Of a DNA stretch of 64,000 bases, positions 1 through 12,504 are shown one piece after another; the first letter of the stretch is position 1, and each line of letters starts with the position of its first letter. A program made the position numbers and the translations under genes. Source of the DNA: Otis tarda (Eukaryota > Chordata > Aves > Otidiformes > Otididae); contig CM048557.1 in the NCBI GenBank assembly GCA_026413225.1, positions 22,670,871 to 22,734,870 of the forward strand, given 5' to 3'. A model generated the notes under the pieces. It did not search any database and was not told where the DNA came from. It was given only the letters and a program-made list of their open reading frames with translations.

Positions 1-310
1 CTTGGTATAATTAGATCGCTGTAGTTACACTGTGCAAATCCTCAGAGTGAGCGTACCTTGTACCTTCCTGTCCCTTGGTCAGAGAAAAGACAGCTAGCTG
101 CTTGATGGTCACAGGGTTATGGCTATGACTTGAACAAGAAGGTTGACCTAAATGGCACTTGGACTTCCATTTGGGCTTATCAGCTGTGGTCCTCCAAATG
201 GTCTACCAATATGGTTGGCATATTCCAGTGCAGAGATACTTGACAGATTCCAGGCTTTACTAAAAAAAACTTACTCAAAACTACGTTGACTTTTTGTGTT
301 TGCATTTCAG
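1..310 (+). other. PRR5L: PRR5L intron, 3' part
   Basis: This is non-coding sequence upstream of a recognised PRR5L exon. It ends in a splice acceptor, a short pyrimidine-rich stretch followed by CAG at 308-310. The earlier PRR5L exons (the N-terminal half with the HbrB-like domain) must lie before base 1. I see no repeat or other gene in it. Confidence 0.75.
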
Positions 311-437
311 AGTGTCCATGAGCCTACTGGCCCCAGTGAGGGCTACCTACAGCTGGAAGAACTGGTCAAGCAGGTGGTATCACCATACTTGGGTTTGTGT
401 GAGGATCACAGCTTCTCTGGTAGCACCTGCTTGCTTG
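311..437 (+). CDS. PRR5L: PRR5L (Protor-2), penultimate coding exon
   Basis: PRR5L is a PRR5-family protein that binds the Rictor side of mTORC2 and has been linked to mRNA decay through ZFP36. This 127-nt exon encodes 42 residues plus one base of a split codon. The protein starts SVHEPTGPSEGYLQLEEL and continues KQVVSPYLG, nearly identical to the mammalian protein from the end of the HbrB-like region. The acceptor CAG is at 308-310 and the donor GTAAG begins at 438. The exon enters in phase 0 and leaves after the first base of a codon; that G is completed by AG at the start of the exon at 7922 to give Glu. The second half, after LGLCEDHSFSG, is less conserved, as expected for the variable C-terminal region. 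The gene is truncated by the window edge, so only 169 C-terminal residues are present. I am confident of the identity from the conserved block and from synteny with TRAF6 and RAG1. Confidence 0.9.
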
Positions 438-2614
438 GTAAGACATGCACATCACACAGAAGCTCTTGTTGGTGTACACAGGTTGGTTAATGTGAGGCAG
501 TGCACCTCTATGCTAGAAAAGGAGACAGTGCATGACTCCATGAGAGACAGAAAACAAAGGCTAAAACACCCTCGAGAATGTCCTGAATGTAGATTTTTGT
601 GATGGGCTTTCTATTTTGCGTGACCAAGTGAACTGTTACTACCCCACCACTGCACACACACACACGTGCAAAGTCTTCCCTCTCTCTGCAGATGGGCTGG
701 ATTTTAAAACTCCTTGGTCCGTGCCTGGCACACTACTCTCATCCCAGTGAGAGCCTGCACCCAGTCCTCTGCTGCCTGCTCTCTGTCCCTGCTTGCTAGC
801 CCACTTCGGCTGCCTGGATTTGCACACTCACTGCTGCATCAGCCAGCCTTCACAAACAGCAAAACTGTTGGATGCTCATTCTGAGGGATTACAGGGTTTT
901 TTGCATGGTGTCTTCCTTCCATCTGAGGACTCTGTTTAAAAAACAAGTAAATAAAATCTGTGTTTAAACTGTGGGTAAATGGGTCTGGGTGAGAGCACTG
1001 GCGCTCCACTTCAGGAAGAAGATGCTTATAGTGTAAAACTTCTCCACACATGCGCCAGGAGCTCTGTTTACACACATGGCCAGCCAGAAGAGATTGCCTA
1101 GCTAGGGGATGGGCATAGTGATACTGATTTGATAGTCAAGAAGATTTAAATAGAACAAGTGAAGAAAGCTCCAGCCTCCCTCTGTTTTTATACGCTTTTC
1201 CCTTTGCTTCCATGCAAATTGCAGAAACGTGGAGACACACAACCTGGGCAATTAAATACCTTTTATGCAAGTGACTGTGGTTATACAGTTCAGCATTGAT
1301 CTGCAGACCTGATCCTGAGGCTAAATCTACACCGCATTCCCCTGAAAAAGTTGAGCTTTGACAGATTTGATTGCTTTGCTCTTTATGGATGTTGCATGCT
1401 GCTGGGATAGTTTGAAAGGTAGCTGTCTGACCTGTACTGAAGTTTCTAGCCATCCTGGATTTCCAACAGCTGAACAAGGCACTAATGTCATTAAAAAAAA
1501 AATTTGAACTGACCTTGTAAAGATTATGTGCCGTAAAATCATTGTATTGACTTTAATTTTAGCTGTCATTTAGTTGTATATATTTCCAAGGTGGCCTTTT
1601 GCCCCTGCTCCACCCTGTGCCAAGCGGGAGGAAAGAAAGAACTTGTATTTGCATTGTATGACATTGAAAACAGAGCAGCACTTTTCTGCAAATAACCTTG
1701 GTATTTTCAAAGTGCTCCTGTGATGGTTAAGTTTTCCTTAAGTCCCACTTCTAATCAAACTTCTTTCTCTTCCTCTCTCCCTCTTTCGGTCACTTTTTTG
1801 CTTTCTCAGAACCAGTTCCTTCTCTCACTGGGCAGCCTGTAATGATGATGAAAGCCAGTAGGTTCCCTATAGTAGCTTTTTGGAAATGCACTGGTGGGCT
1901 TTGGGTATGCTTGCATTCTCGACGGCTGCTGTGGAGGCCAAACTGCCATCTGGATGGGAGCCTTCAAGGTGAATGAGTGCTGAGAAATGCAACTGAAGGT
2001 GTCTGATCACAGCTGTGAATACACACACGGCTTCAGCCTGCAAGGCTGCTGTATCTTGATTTAAAGTGAGAGGGGAGTGCAGCAGGGATATGTGTGAAAG
2101 GGGACGGGATGGCTCACAGAGGGGATTTGTAAAGGGCAGTGTCCCCACCTGCTCTTCTGCTATCCCTCCCTTCTTGCTTTCCCCATGTAAAATTATCCAT
2201 AACCTGCAGCACTGTAAGGATGGAGTATGCTGAAGGAATCCAGTTGTCTAAGAAACAATGTTTAAATTTGGAATAAGGAGGAAGATAAAACATTCACCCT
2301 ATTCCCCCATGTATCAACCCTAACATCACTGCTGATTTGAGTTTGCTTGCAAAAAATGCCTTAAAAACTCCTCCCAGTTTATGTTCCAGGCCATAATGCA
2401 CCAAAATAGCAATAAAAATTCTTGTTATATTATGCATGACAGGTCCCTTAAGAGACTGTCTTTTATGGCCAAGAAAGTAAAGGGAGAAAAGTAAAGCAAC
2501 AAATGCCTAATTTTTACCTGATTCTCATCATAAAGGATTTTAATTTTGTTACACAAAAATAATCTGTGGATATTTTTTCCTCAAAAGAATCATCCCTCCG
2601 TTGAAGAGAATAAA

Positions 2615-3785
2615 CATAGAATTATAGAATGGTTTGAGTTGGAAGGCACCTTTAAAGACCATCTAGTCTAACCAGCCTGCCATGGACAGGGACATCTTCC
2701 ACTAGATCAGGTTGCTCAGAGCCCCATCCAGCCTGGCCTTGAACATTCCCAGGGATGGGGCATCCACTTCTCTGGACAACCTATTCCAGTGCCTCACCAC
2801 CCTTGCAGTAAAGAATTTCTTCCTTATGACTAATATAAATCTGCTCCCTTCCAATTTAAAGCCATAAGTCCTTTTCCTATCACTACATGCCCTTCTCAGA
2901 AGTCCCCTTGTAGGCCCCCTTTAGGTATGGGAAGGCCACTATAAGGTCTCCCTGGAGCCTTCTCTTTTCCAGGCTGAACAACCCCAACTCTCTCAGCCTG
3001 TCCTCACAGGAGAGGTGCTCCAGCCCTCTGATCATCTTCGTGGACCTCCTCTGGACTCTCTCCAACTGGTCCACGTCCCTCTTGTGTTGGGGGCTCCAGA
3101 GCTGGATGCAGTACTGCAGGTAGGGATCTCACATGAGCAGAGCAGAGGGGCAGAATCACCTCCCTTGACCTGCTGGCCATGTTCCTTTTGAGCCAGGATG
3201 TGGTTGGCTTTCTGGGCTGCAAGCACACATTGCTGGCTCATGTTGAGCTTCTCATCCACCAGCACACCCAAGTCCTTCTCCTCAGGACTGCTCTTAATCG
3301 ATTCTCTGCCCAGCCTGTCTTTGTGCTTGGGATTGCCATGACCCAGGTGCAGGACGTTGCACTTGGCCTTGTTGAACTTCATGGGCCCACTTCTCCAGCC
3401 TGTCAAGGTCCCTCTGGATGGCATCCCTTCCCTCCAGCGTGTCAATGGCACCACACAGCTTCGTGTAATTGGCAAACTTGCTGAGGGTGCACTCAGTACA
3501 ACTGTCCATGTCACCTACAGGGCCAGTCCCAGTACCGACCCCTGAGGAATGCTACTCTTCACCAGTCTCCACTGGGACATCAAGCCATTGACCACAACCC
3601 TTTGAGTTCAACCATCCAGCCAGTTCCTTATCCACCTTATCCATCCGTCTCTCCAGTTTAGAGACAAGGATGTCATGAGGGATAGTGTCAAATGCTTTGC
3701 ACAAGTCCAGATTGATGATGTCAGTTGCTCTTCCCTCATCCACCAATACTGTAACCCCATTGTAGAAGGCCACCAAATGTCTTTG
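2615..3785 (-). mobile_element. CR1 LINE, 5'-truncated, with ORF2 remnant
   Basis: CR1 is the dominant avian non-LTR retrotransposon. Its 3' end lies at the low coordinate (ATAGAATTATAGAATGG read on the plus strand), so the copy is on the minus strand. From 3776 down to about 2883 the minus strand encodes broken pieces of the CR1 reverse transcriptase C-terminal part: a frame with [20 protein letters not shown] (from 3776), then [19 protein letters not shown] (from 3514) and the block ending in [19 protein letters not shown] (from 3074). These pieces are in different frames, so the copy is dead. The 3'UTR portion is 2615 to about 2900. The 5' end is lost near 3785. It lies inside the last PRR5L intron, antisense to the gene. 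Confidence 0.92.
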
Positions 3786-5359
3786 CTACTGTTGTGGGGA
3801 GAAAATAAGAGCAGAGACCTATCAGGTCTTAGCTGAATTAGGAAATTTAGAAGTCAAAAGCCAGGCCTGTTTCCTCAGTCAAGCTGAAGACTGAGTAGCC
3901 TTAGTAGATGGCAACCAAACTGCCTTTTTTCTTCTTAAGTTAGTTGTACAACACCTGGCTTCCTGTAACTGTCCAGGCAAGCCTTCCCAGCCCTCGCTTA
4001 GGAAAAATGTTTGCTGATGGGGGAGAAGTAAGACTTTTTTCTAACTTCTTCCATTGAGCGCCACCAGCTCTGTCATACGTGCTTCCAACACACATTTCAC
4101 TGGAGTCCTGCTCATTTTGCTGTGACAGCAGAGTACTGGACCATTCCTCTGCTGCTGTGAAGCTGGATAATTCCTGTGGCTACACCAGATAAAATTTTAG
4201 AACTTTGCCCTTTAACCTCTTTAGTTTATTTCACACCACTTCTACCTTCCTCCTTCCTCCTCTGTCCCAACTTCTGTAAAATTTTATGGTCAGGAATTGA
4301 CGCAGATAAAGGTCTAGATTATCAAAGGCACTTGGATACTTAAACAACTGGGTTTCCAAGTCCACCAGTGAAGTGCTAGCATTATCCTGGTTGGTGATTA
4401 AGACTGCCATAAGAGGAGTTGGAGGGGAGTTTCTGTAATTTTCAAAACTCACTTTTTCTGTCACTTGTTTAACTCTTCTGCTGTCTGCTACATTCAGCTG
4501 TATCTGAAACCCAGTGTCTGAGCAGCACCTTTATCATCTCAGAAGATCACTGTGGCAAGAAGAGTATGGTGAAATGCTGCTCTTTCTGGGACTGAAAGTA
4601 GCAACTTGACTGTAAGAGAATAGAAGGGAGGAGAAGAGTTAAAGTTTAGTTTATCCAAACTAAAGTATGCACTGGGGATAAACAGCTATTGATTGCTTAC
4701 CTGCTTAAAAAAACATGCCATGTGAATGCTGACTAAATGTGGCTCTGCTTTTAGTATAAATGCACTCATGCTGGTACCCAGCTGCGTGGTTTAGGCGAAC
4801 GGCAGACTGCTGTGGCAGCACAAGCCCCAGGGCACGCTGCCTGCGTCTCTGTCCAGATTCCCGGGTGCATTTGCAACCTAAGCTCAATTCTAGGCTCAGC
4901 TTATTGCAGGGTGTCTGGGTTACAGCAGTTACATCAGTATGGTCAAACTCACGACGTTTGCTTTATTTTTGCAGGCAGGAGGCAGTGCAATCCTTCTGTT
5001 TCCATGCTGATTTAGGTCTGAGGGGAAGAGTGTCGTCTTCTTAATTACTGTCAGTGTTTCCTTTGATACCAGCAGGTGTTTACAATCTCCCCGTCCAAGT
5101 TCTGATATATTCAAAAGCTGAAACACTGGCATGTGCACCAGCTCTGTGCAGTCTGCTAGTCAGTGAGTGTGTGTACATACACACCCATGTGAACGTGTCT
5201 GTCAGTACATACATCATCTATAAGCCTGTGAAATGATGAATACAGACTGGCTGGATTGCAAAATACCACAGCAGTTGATATAACTCATGATACTGGTTGA
5301 CCATCTTACCACTGCAGCCAAGGGCATGACAGAAAAGGAACTCAGGGTCTCCTTGCCGG

Positions 5360-5504
5360 AATCATAGAATATTGAGGGTTGGAAGGGACCTTTAAAGATC
5401 ATCCAGTCCAACCCCCCAGCAAGGAGCAGGGACACCTTTCACCAGATCAGGTTGCTCAGAGCCCCATCGAACCTGGCCTTGAACACTTCCAGGGATGGGG
5501 CACC
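5360..5504 (-). mobile_element. CR1 LINE 3'-end fragment
   Basis: This is a 145-bp fragment of the CR1 3' region: AATCATAGAATATTGAGGG, then the GGAAGGGACCTTTAAAGATC and CCAGTCCAACCCCC blocks, then the TTGCTCAGAGCCCCATC block. The orientation is minus because the 3' tip is at the low coordinate. It is strongly 5'-truncated and lies in the last PRR5L intron. Confidence 0.9.
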
Positions 5505-6640
5505 ATCATACATGTGAAGGCAGGGTCACCAGGCTGGGCAAGAATGATTTTATATTATTGCATCCTATACAATGCTTGCTTCTAGTGGACTTTAATCTCT
5601 CAGATCATTAGACTTGGCTCTTTCAGCAGCACTGAAAGTTGACACACAAAACTGGCAGTTTTTTCTCACAGGAACATTTTTATTTATCTATTAAGTGAAC
5701 ATCAAGCCATGGCCATAATTTTTTTTCCCCCCCTGTGTATCCTGGCTTTTTGGGAAGGGCTGCAAGCTGTCCCTGTTAAATGTAGCATGTTTTAATTTTG
5801 ATTGTGTTGTACAGGAACAGAGAAAAACAAAGATTCAGCCCTTGCCTACAAAATCTGCAGCTGTGGAGTCTGGAAGATTGGCAGCATTTTGCACTGCTCA
5901 GTTCAGTTTGATCTCCTCAGACCTCTCTAGTTAGCTAAGGCACCTCTGCATAGCTGAAGCCACTGCAGGATAGATGTAATGTAAATACTAAATCATGGGA
6001 TGAGGGAGTGCAATGAGCCATTACCTCAAGGGGCTACTGAGTTCTCTTTCTCCTCTCAGCCCAAGAGCTGAACAGCTCTTAAAGGTGTCTGACTCCCTAA
6101 TGCAGAGTGCAGATGGGCACCTAGATGCATTTGAGGATCTCCAGCCTGGGTCAGTCGAGTTGCAAGTATACAGCTGCCCCCACCACTGCCTTCTCTCTTT
6201 TGGTGTCAGTACTTCACAGGAGTCAGAAATGAAGAAGCCCTGATAAGTACCATTGAAGGCGGAGAAGCAGCTACTGCTAATGATACCGGTGTTACTTCGG
6301 TCTTGTCTGTGCCAGGGTAACTTTCCAAGACCCAGGCACGGGCAGCAGCAGAACGCTAAGGCAGTGCATGGGGTTTGGTGATGCCAGTGGTGGGCCAGGA
6401 TGCTCGCCTGCCGCTGCCCTGCCTGCCGCTGCTGCCGGAGCTGCAAAGGGGGTTGCAGAGTGGAAGGCTGCTTGTCTGGCTCCTCCTTTAAATTACTTTT
6501 TCCCAATGCGCTCCAACACTACAGCTTGCTGTGGCTTGATCTGCAGATGACACTTCAAGAGTATATTTACGGTAACCAGCCTCAAAAATCATTTGCACAT
6601 ACTTTTAAGCATGAAATGAATGATTTTGAATGAATGTGTT

Positions 6641-6683
6641 ACTGGCAGCAGCCGGGTGAAGTGTTGTCTTGGCTGCTGCCAGT
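6641..6683. repeat. Perfect 13-bp inverted repeat (hairpin)
   Basis: The arms ACTGGCAGCAGCC (6641-6653) and GGCTGCTGCCAGT (6671-6683) are exact reverse complements around a 17-nt loop. Four further outer positions could form G-U pairs in RNA. It lies in the PRR5L last intron. No function is known. Confidence 0.8.
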
Positions 6684-7921
6684 GGTGGAGTTTTGGCTGC
6701 TCACTCGTTCCTCCCTGCAACAATATAGAGTTTGTTTTCTGCTTTTCTTCCTCATGCAAGCTTCCAAAACTCTTTTATAACCTTCAGTGACACATACTTT
6801 GCTTTGCATTTTGTTACTCTCTTATGCTCTGCAGTGTTGGTTGAAGTATTTTATATGGTTAAAGGCTTCCGACTTTTAGTAAATGAGACCCTGCACTTCA
6901 AGGAAGTTGGTGAGAAACAGAAAGACAGGTAGGGAATAGCTTTATCAGCCGCTTTGGAGACAGACCACACGAGGGGTTTAACACCACATGGCAACCATGT
7001 ACAGTGGTAGAAGGCAACAGGTAAAAAGTGATACTGTCTGATTCCATCTGCTAGGGCAGTGAATTACAGCAAACCAAGGCACAAACTCAGACCCCTGCTT
7101 TTCTTAAAGCTTTCCGCGACAGAAAATGAGGCTGGGGGCTGTGCCTTGGATTTGAGTTTTAAACTAGGCATTTTTCCCCCTTAATTTTTTTGCCAAGCAG
7201 ATGGTAGACCCTGCATCCATCAATTCTGTGTCTCTGCTGTCCTCTTCTGCACCTTTCCCCCCGGGCTGTTATGCGCTGTTGCTGTGCACTGTTAGGTGTT
7301 TTCAGTACCTAGTGCCAAAACCAGACATGTTTTAAAGTGGATGAAATGTTCTTTTTCTTGTATAATCTTAAAAAAAAAAAATCAGTGGGATAATGCTAGC
7401 AGAACCACCTTTCCCTAGGCAACTGGAGAGGCAGCCCACTGTAAGCATCAGGAATTTCATGTTGACACCAGCTAATAGAATCTCCTTAGAGAAATTTTCC
7501 AGAGAAAGGGATGGCAACTCAGGTCTCCACTGAATGTTTCTCTGAGGACTTGTGCCACTTTTGTGTGACTGATTTTCGTGAACCTGCATGTGAGAGCTTC
7601 TACTCAGGCCTCAGCCCCTTGGGTAAGAGAGGAGACCATCACGATGCTGAAGAAAGCCCCTTTGCTGCAGTCATTACTTTTTGGCTCTCTTCTCTTACAG
7701 GCAGCAGTACAGCAGGATGGGAGGTGTCTCTTTACCTAGGGAGAGGCAGACCTGCTTTCCAAACCCTGGCAGAATGAACTTGACCATTTTTTGGTGGCAA
7801 TGAGGCGGGACGCTCTGTAGCTGCACACTGAGTCCTCTCTGTTCCCTGAGGCCAGCCTAGCAGTTCGGGATGTCTTTGTCTGTGCCTTATTGACCGTTCC
7901 TGCTTCCTTTTTCTCTTTCAG

Positions 7922-8304
7922 AGAGGCGGTACTCCAGATCCCGCCCTAAGACTGGTGTACTGAACTATTCATCTCACGTGGTGACGAGCCGGCAGCCCAG
8001 CGAGATGGCCCTGACCCCGCTGACAGAGCAGGAGGGTGAGGCTTACCTGGAGAAATGTGGTAGCATCCGTCGCCACACTGTTGCCAACGCTCACTCTGAC
8101 ATTCAGCTCCTGGCAATGGCCTCCATGATGCACACAGGAATGGTGATTGAGGAGTCCGACAATACCGACAAGTGCCGCCTCCTGCAGCCCAGTTTTAGCC
8201 ACAGGCAGTGCTCCAGTGAGCCCAGTATTGCCGACGGGCCAGAGGGAGTCATGGCAGCAGGTAGGCAGGACCCTGCAGAGCTGAACTGCACATCAGTCAG
8301 CTAG
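7922..8304 (+). CDS. PRR5L: PRR5L (Protor-2), terminal coding exon
   Basis: This last coding exon of PRR5L has 383 nt: two bases complete the split Glu codon, then 126 residues and a TAG stop at 8302-8304. The polypeptide runs RRYSRSRPKTGVLNY, then the very conserved LTPLTEQEGEAYLEKCGS and RRHTVANAHSDIQLLAMAS blocks, and ends in ELNCTSVS; the human protein ends with a closely similar tail. This C-terminal region is specific to PRR5L/PRR5 proteins and lies outside the N-terminal Rictor-binding region. The acceptor is TTTCAG at 7916-7921. There is no frameshift or premature stop. The block around 8040-8110 is almost unchanged from mammals, while 8130-8290 is variable (MVIEESDNTDK, VMAAGRQDPAEL). 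An in-frame GTG at 7978 is not a start. Confidence 0.93.
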
Positions 8305-9810
8305 AAGAAGTCTTGCTGAGGAGAGGAAAACTGTATGCACTAAGCTGGACAAAGTGTTGTGTCATCCCTGCTGGGAAAAAAAAGAAAAATTAGAGTTTTG
8401 TTCATGCCATTGAAATGGCCGTGAGGAATCTTATATCTTTTTGGAAATGCTCTCTAGATTTGTTTTTTTTGCGTGCCTGGGATCGTCGTTTATGGAGGTA
8501 CCAGGCTGCTCCCAAATGAGCATTGAGGGCTGCAAAGGTGTCGCTGTTGAACAGCACAGTCTACTTTCTGTAAGCTTTCTTCCTTTACTAGTCCAAACCC
8601 TTCAGCCTCAGGTGTCCTTCTGTTTCTTTGGAATGATACAAATTAGCCTCTTTCTGCTTTTCTCCCTCTTTCCCAGCTTTATGCTGCTTCTTTACTCTTT
8701 GTTCCTCCAGCAGAGATCTCTGTGCTAAATGTTCTCTTTGCATTTGGCACTAGGGTGGTGACGGCGAGGACTGCATTTTTCTCTTTTAAAGGTGAACTCA
8801 GGGATGAAACCACTTGCATCCTGCAGAAAGATCTGCTCAGTTGGCTAGTTGGCTTGTGAGAGAAGGAAATCCTTCACTTTGCCTCCCACAAACATGGATG
8901 AAAAGTCCAAATCTGAACAAATCAGACTTTTTTCCTACACCTGAAGAAAACTGAGTATACATGGATGTAATTAATATTATACCCAGTAATACCCAGCTGA
9001 GTAATTCATATGTACTGTCTTTAGTTTCAGTCATATCTTTGGGGTGCTGGTGTAAATTGGGTGCAAAGGATGAGTGGGTGTGTAAAGTGGGGCCAAAATA
9101 TAGTCGTGAGCATCCTAGCATTTGGCATCAATTTGCTCTCAAAATTTCGGTGGTGGTAGGGCTACAATGAAAGGAGAAATCTAACCGAATTCCTTTGGGA
9201 AAGAGATGCTGGGCAGAGTCCGCACTTGTGCGGGAGACTTTAAGATGCCTGTCAGCACTGGGCCATCGTGATTCCAGACCAGGAGGTGACAAACAGGATT
9301 TCATCCTTGGGCTGCTGTGGTACTTTTAGCACTTGCAGATTTCGTGAGACCAAAATAACCAGCAGGGTGTAGAAAGGAGTCCTGTGCGGTATTGTATTCG
9401 TGAAGTGCTCCTGACCTCCAGTGGTATCTGACTCAGCGCAGTGTTGCTTTTAAGATAAAGCAAGGGCTCTTTGCAGTCTTTGTTTTTATTTTTATTTTTA
9501 AGATTAGGAGTGGGCCCAGTTTGCAAATGTCTGGGTTAGGCACTGCAGTCCGCAGTGTCTGCTTTGTAGCATCACTTGGTACGCAAATACTGCTTCTATG
9601 GGAACAGAACCAATCTGTTCGAGCAGTCCCCTGGGATCCTCTGCTGATGTCTTGCTAAGCAGATTTGCAAGTGTAATTACAGGCTTAGAGGTGAACTGAA
9701 ATGCTGCCTTAAATGTCAAATCCCATTAAAAATATGGATATAACACCACTGCCACTTGAATCTAGTCCCTGTGGTACTGACTGTAAATAAATCTGTCTTG
9801 AAGAGGAAAC
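8305..9810 (+). other. PRR5L: Probable PRR5L 3'UTR
   Basis: This is non-coding sequence immediately after the PRR5L stop with no repeat element. The first clear AATAAA on the plus strand is at 9786-9791, preceded by CTGT, giving a 3'UTR of about 1.5 kb. The end is inferred from the signal alone; a longer UTR is possible. Confidence 0.45.
9786..9791 (+). terminator. PRR5L: Candidate PRR5L poly(A) signal AATAAA
   Basis: This is a canonical hexamer about 1.48 kb after the PRR5L stop and the first one seen downstream on this strand. Usage is inferred and has not been shown. Confidence 0.4.
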
Positions 9811-12504
9811 AGAAGTTTAGGATGAGCCTTCAGGATTTTTCTTTGCATGCTGTGACATTAACTGCAGAATTTGCCCTGCTTCTGTTGGGCATTAAGCATC
9901 TTCTGCTCCACTGGTTGCACCGAAAGTACAGCTCTGACCTGTCAGGATATGGCCTTAGTGGCATGTGCAGCAAAAAGAAAGCAGATTATTATTTGGTAAC
10001 AAAGCATCAGAAACACCAGAGATGAGCACAAGTCATACTACCTTTGTAAAAGAGGTGGTTGCTTTGTCTCCTGTGGTTTGCAAATGTTGAAAGAGATACT
10101 TGAATGGGCCTGCTTTTTTCTTGCAGTCACCTAAAGGCCCCTGGCTGTTGGCCTTTGTGGAAATGCTGAGTGTTTTGATCACCAGCTGTGCTTACATGTT
10201 GAAGAACAAAGATTTAGTTGTGCTGGTTGCCTGCTCCTCAGAGCATGCACGGTCCAGTGGAGGCCAGGAAGATGTGGCTTTAAGCAGTCTTCCTTTCAGA
10301 TGTATGGTAGGATAAATTGCCCTCCTATTCACGAATTAGGAGGGCCAGCGTGGCCCAACCCAGCGTGGCCGTGGGTTGTGCTGGAGCTTCAGGCTGTCTC
10401 TGGTGACAGCCGAACCTAGTAGACCATGCTGGTCTCACCTTGGCACAGTCCCTCCAGCGTGGAGGACATGATGGCATCCTGCTCAAAAGGAATTTATTTG
10501 GCCCCTTGCAGTGATTTAAAGCCACCTCTTAGTCATAGTGGGGTGTGTGGGGATGTGATCACCCTGCAGCATTTCAGTTCACTCTTATGAATGCTTTTGT
10601 CTTTCTGTTTCTCCTCTAACCCCTTTGCCTTCTGTAAATACCCAAACCACTTGGATTAATGAGTAGCGCCCTCTTTTATGATGAAAATTAGAATGATTTA
10701 TTTATTTCCTGACGTATTCTTGGATCATCTCTAGGGCTAATAGGAATCCAGTCCTGGTTTTAACTTGAATTTATTTTGTTTTACATGTATGTATAATTTG
10801 AATTATTTTGATTTTGTGTCTGTTACTTTGCAAAAATTTGCACCAAGCCACTCTGAATCATGCACTTCCCCAGTTGTTTTGGTTTTTAGAGAGAATTAAA
10901 GCTGGTGGCTTTACTTTGTAAACTGAAGTAAAAAAAAAAAAACCTTGTTCTGTAAACCACACCGAGGGTCTGGTCATGAGCACCACTTTTACAGCCATGT
11001 GCAATGCACAAGCCTCTGCAAGCCCATACCTTTCACAGGCAGACTGGGTGAACCTGGAACTGGTGGGAAAGCTGCACCCTGCGGCTGCCATGACGGCAGT
11101 GCAAGGCTGGGACCCAAGGGCCATGGGGGCAGACCTGGGGGGCAGCACTGAGTGGCTGCTCTCCACTGAGGATGCTCTCAGCCTGCAGAGGCTCAGTCCC
11201 CTGGAAGCGAAAAGCGAGGACTCTGTCCCCGAGCCAGAGGGACACTTGCGTTTTGGATACAGGGTTCTGGTCTGGGATTACACTCCTTCACCACTCACCA
11301 TGTCACACAGCTGTGGGGCTACAGGGCAGGTCTTTTCTACCCTCAAGGTCATCTACTTGAGAAAACCTCTTGGAAGAGCTGTCAGAATGGGAAGGAGGGA
11401 TTTCCCTCACCACCTCCCAGAGTCTGTGTGTAACCTTCTAATGGGATAATTATCTAGACTGAGTCACTTCCCATCACACCAAATCTGTGAAAAATTATCT
11501 GTTTACTCTGTTTCCTCTTCTTAAGGTAAGTCATTTATTCTCCATGTCTGTACAATTCTGTCATAAACTGAGGGGGCCTCAGCAGAAAGCTATTCTTAGT
11601 ACAACTGGCCTTTTTCCTGACATCCCCCATAGGCAAGCAGCATGTTTTTATCGCCAGCAAGCAGAGCTTCTTCAGTCCTCAGCTGCGTGGGCAGCAACCT
11701 GGTTTATATTTTGGTTTTTTTTCTCTCTGAAGAAATGCAGTAGATCTTGGTACTGGCACTGGTGGCAGCAGGGGGAGTGCTGCAGGGTTTGGATTGATCC
11801 TGAGGTAGGGTATTGCCCTTCCTTTTTAGATCCAAATGGCAATAGGTTCCCCTGGAAGGAATGGTCTTCTGATGCTTACAACCCTGAGTCAACAGATGGA
11901 AAATGCTTGGCTCTGACAGGCAGCCTGTGTGTCCCAGAGAGCAGAAACTGACTGTCTAGTGAGGCACAAATTGTGGTGTTTGTGGTGTACTTATATGAAC
12001 TTCTTAATTCAGCTGTACACCCAGAGTAGCCAGTTTCCCTAACTGGGTTCCCTGTTCCTTCCCAACCTGGCTCCTTCCTGGTGCCAGCAGTAGGGCTCTT
12101 GGGCCAGGCACACACCTCATATTCTGCGTGTGGGGGTTTCCAGCGAGAGAAAGGGGAGTTGAGCAGTGTAGAAACTCAGCCAAAGCTGAGACACTGACTT
12201 GCACTGAGTTGCCAGAGCCAGAATTGCAAGTTCTGTGCTAAGAGCAGAAGGTGCTGCCCGTGCAGAGGGCTGCAGGCAGGGCCCTGCCGTGACACTCACG
12301 CTCACTCTGTATGGGTCTTTCTCATACTTAGGAAAGGCTGAAGAAGGGTGATTTTTTTAAGAAGTGTTGGTGCTATGCAAGTGAAAGTAAGCTCCTATGT
12401 TCATTCACAACTGAAATTTAGAAGCAGATAAAGATCTGTTCAGCTGTGGAAATTGCAGCCAGCAGAAGCGAGTGATTGTGCTTTAACCAGTGATTTTATT
12501 TCAG

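Larger units (their letters stand above)
438..7921 (+). other. PRR5L: PRR5L last intron (7.5 kb)
   Basis: The intron is bounded by the donor GTAAG at 438 and by an acceptor after a long pyrimidine tract (TTTTTCTCTTTCAG) ending at 7921. It contains a 1.2-kb CR1 LINE fragment, a second short CR1 tip, a short CA run near 655-666, an A-run at about 7371-7382 and a hairpin at 6641-6683. The scattered open frames of 60-160 codons inside it show no family resemblance and several have no ATG, so I do not annotate them. Confidence 0.8.

Noticed and set aside
3004-3776. Several open frames of 60-160 codons on both strands
   Set aside because: They are pieces of a dead CR1 reverse-transcriptase region, not host genes.
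5165-5190. GTGTGTACATACACAC palindrome
   Set aside because: It is the natural product of a short TG/CA dinucleotide run, not a distinct element.
6021-6506. 161-codon minus-strand frame in the PRR5L intron
   Set aside because: It starts with TTG, has no recognisable domain and overlaps open frames on the other strand.
10976-11449. 157-codon plus-strand ORF with an ATG
   Set aside because: At least four other open frames overlap it on both strands, indicating stop-poor sequence. No motif, no clear splice or promoter context. I kept it out, though expression data could revive it.
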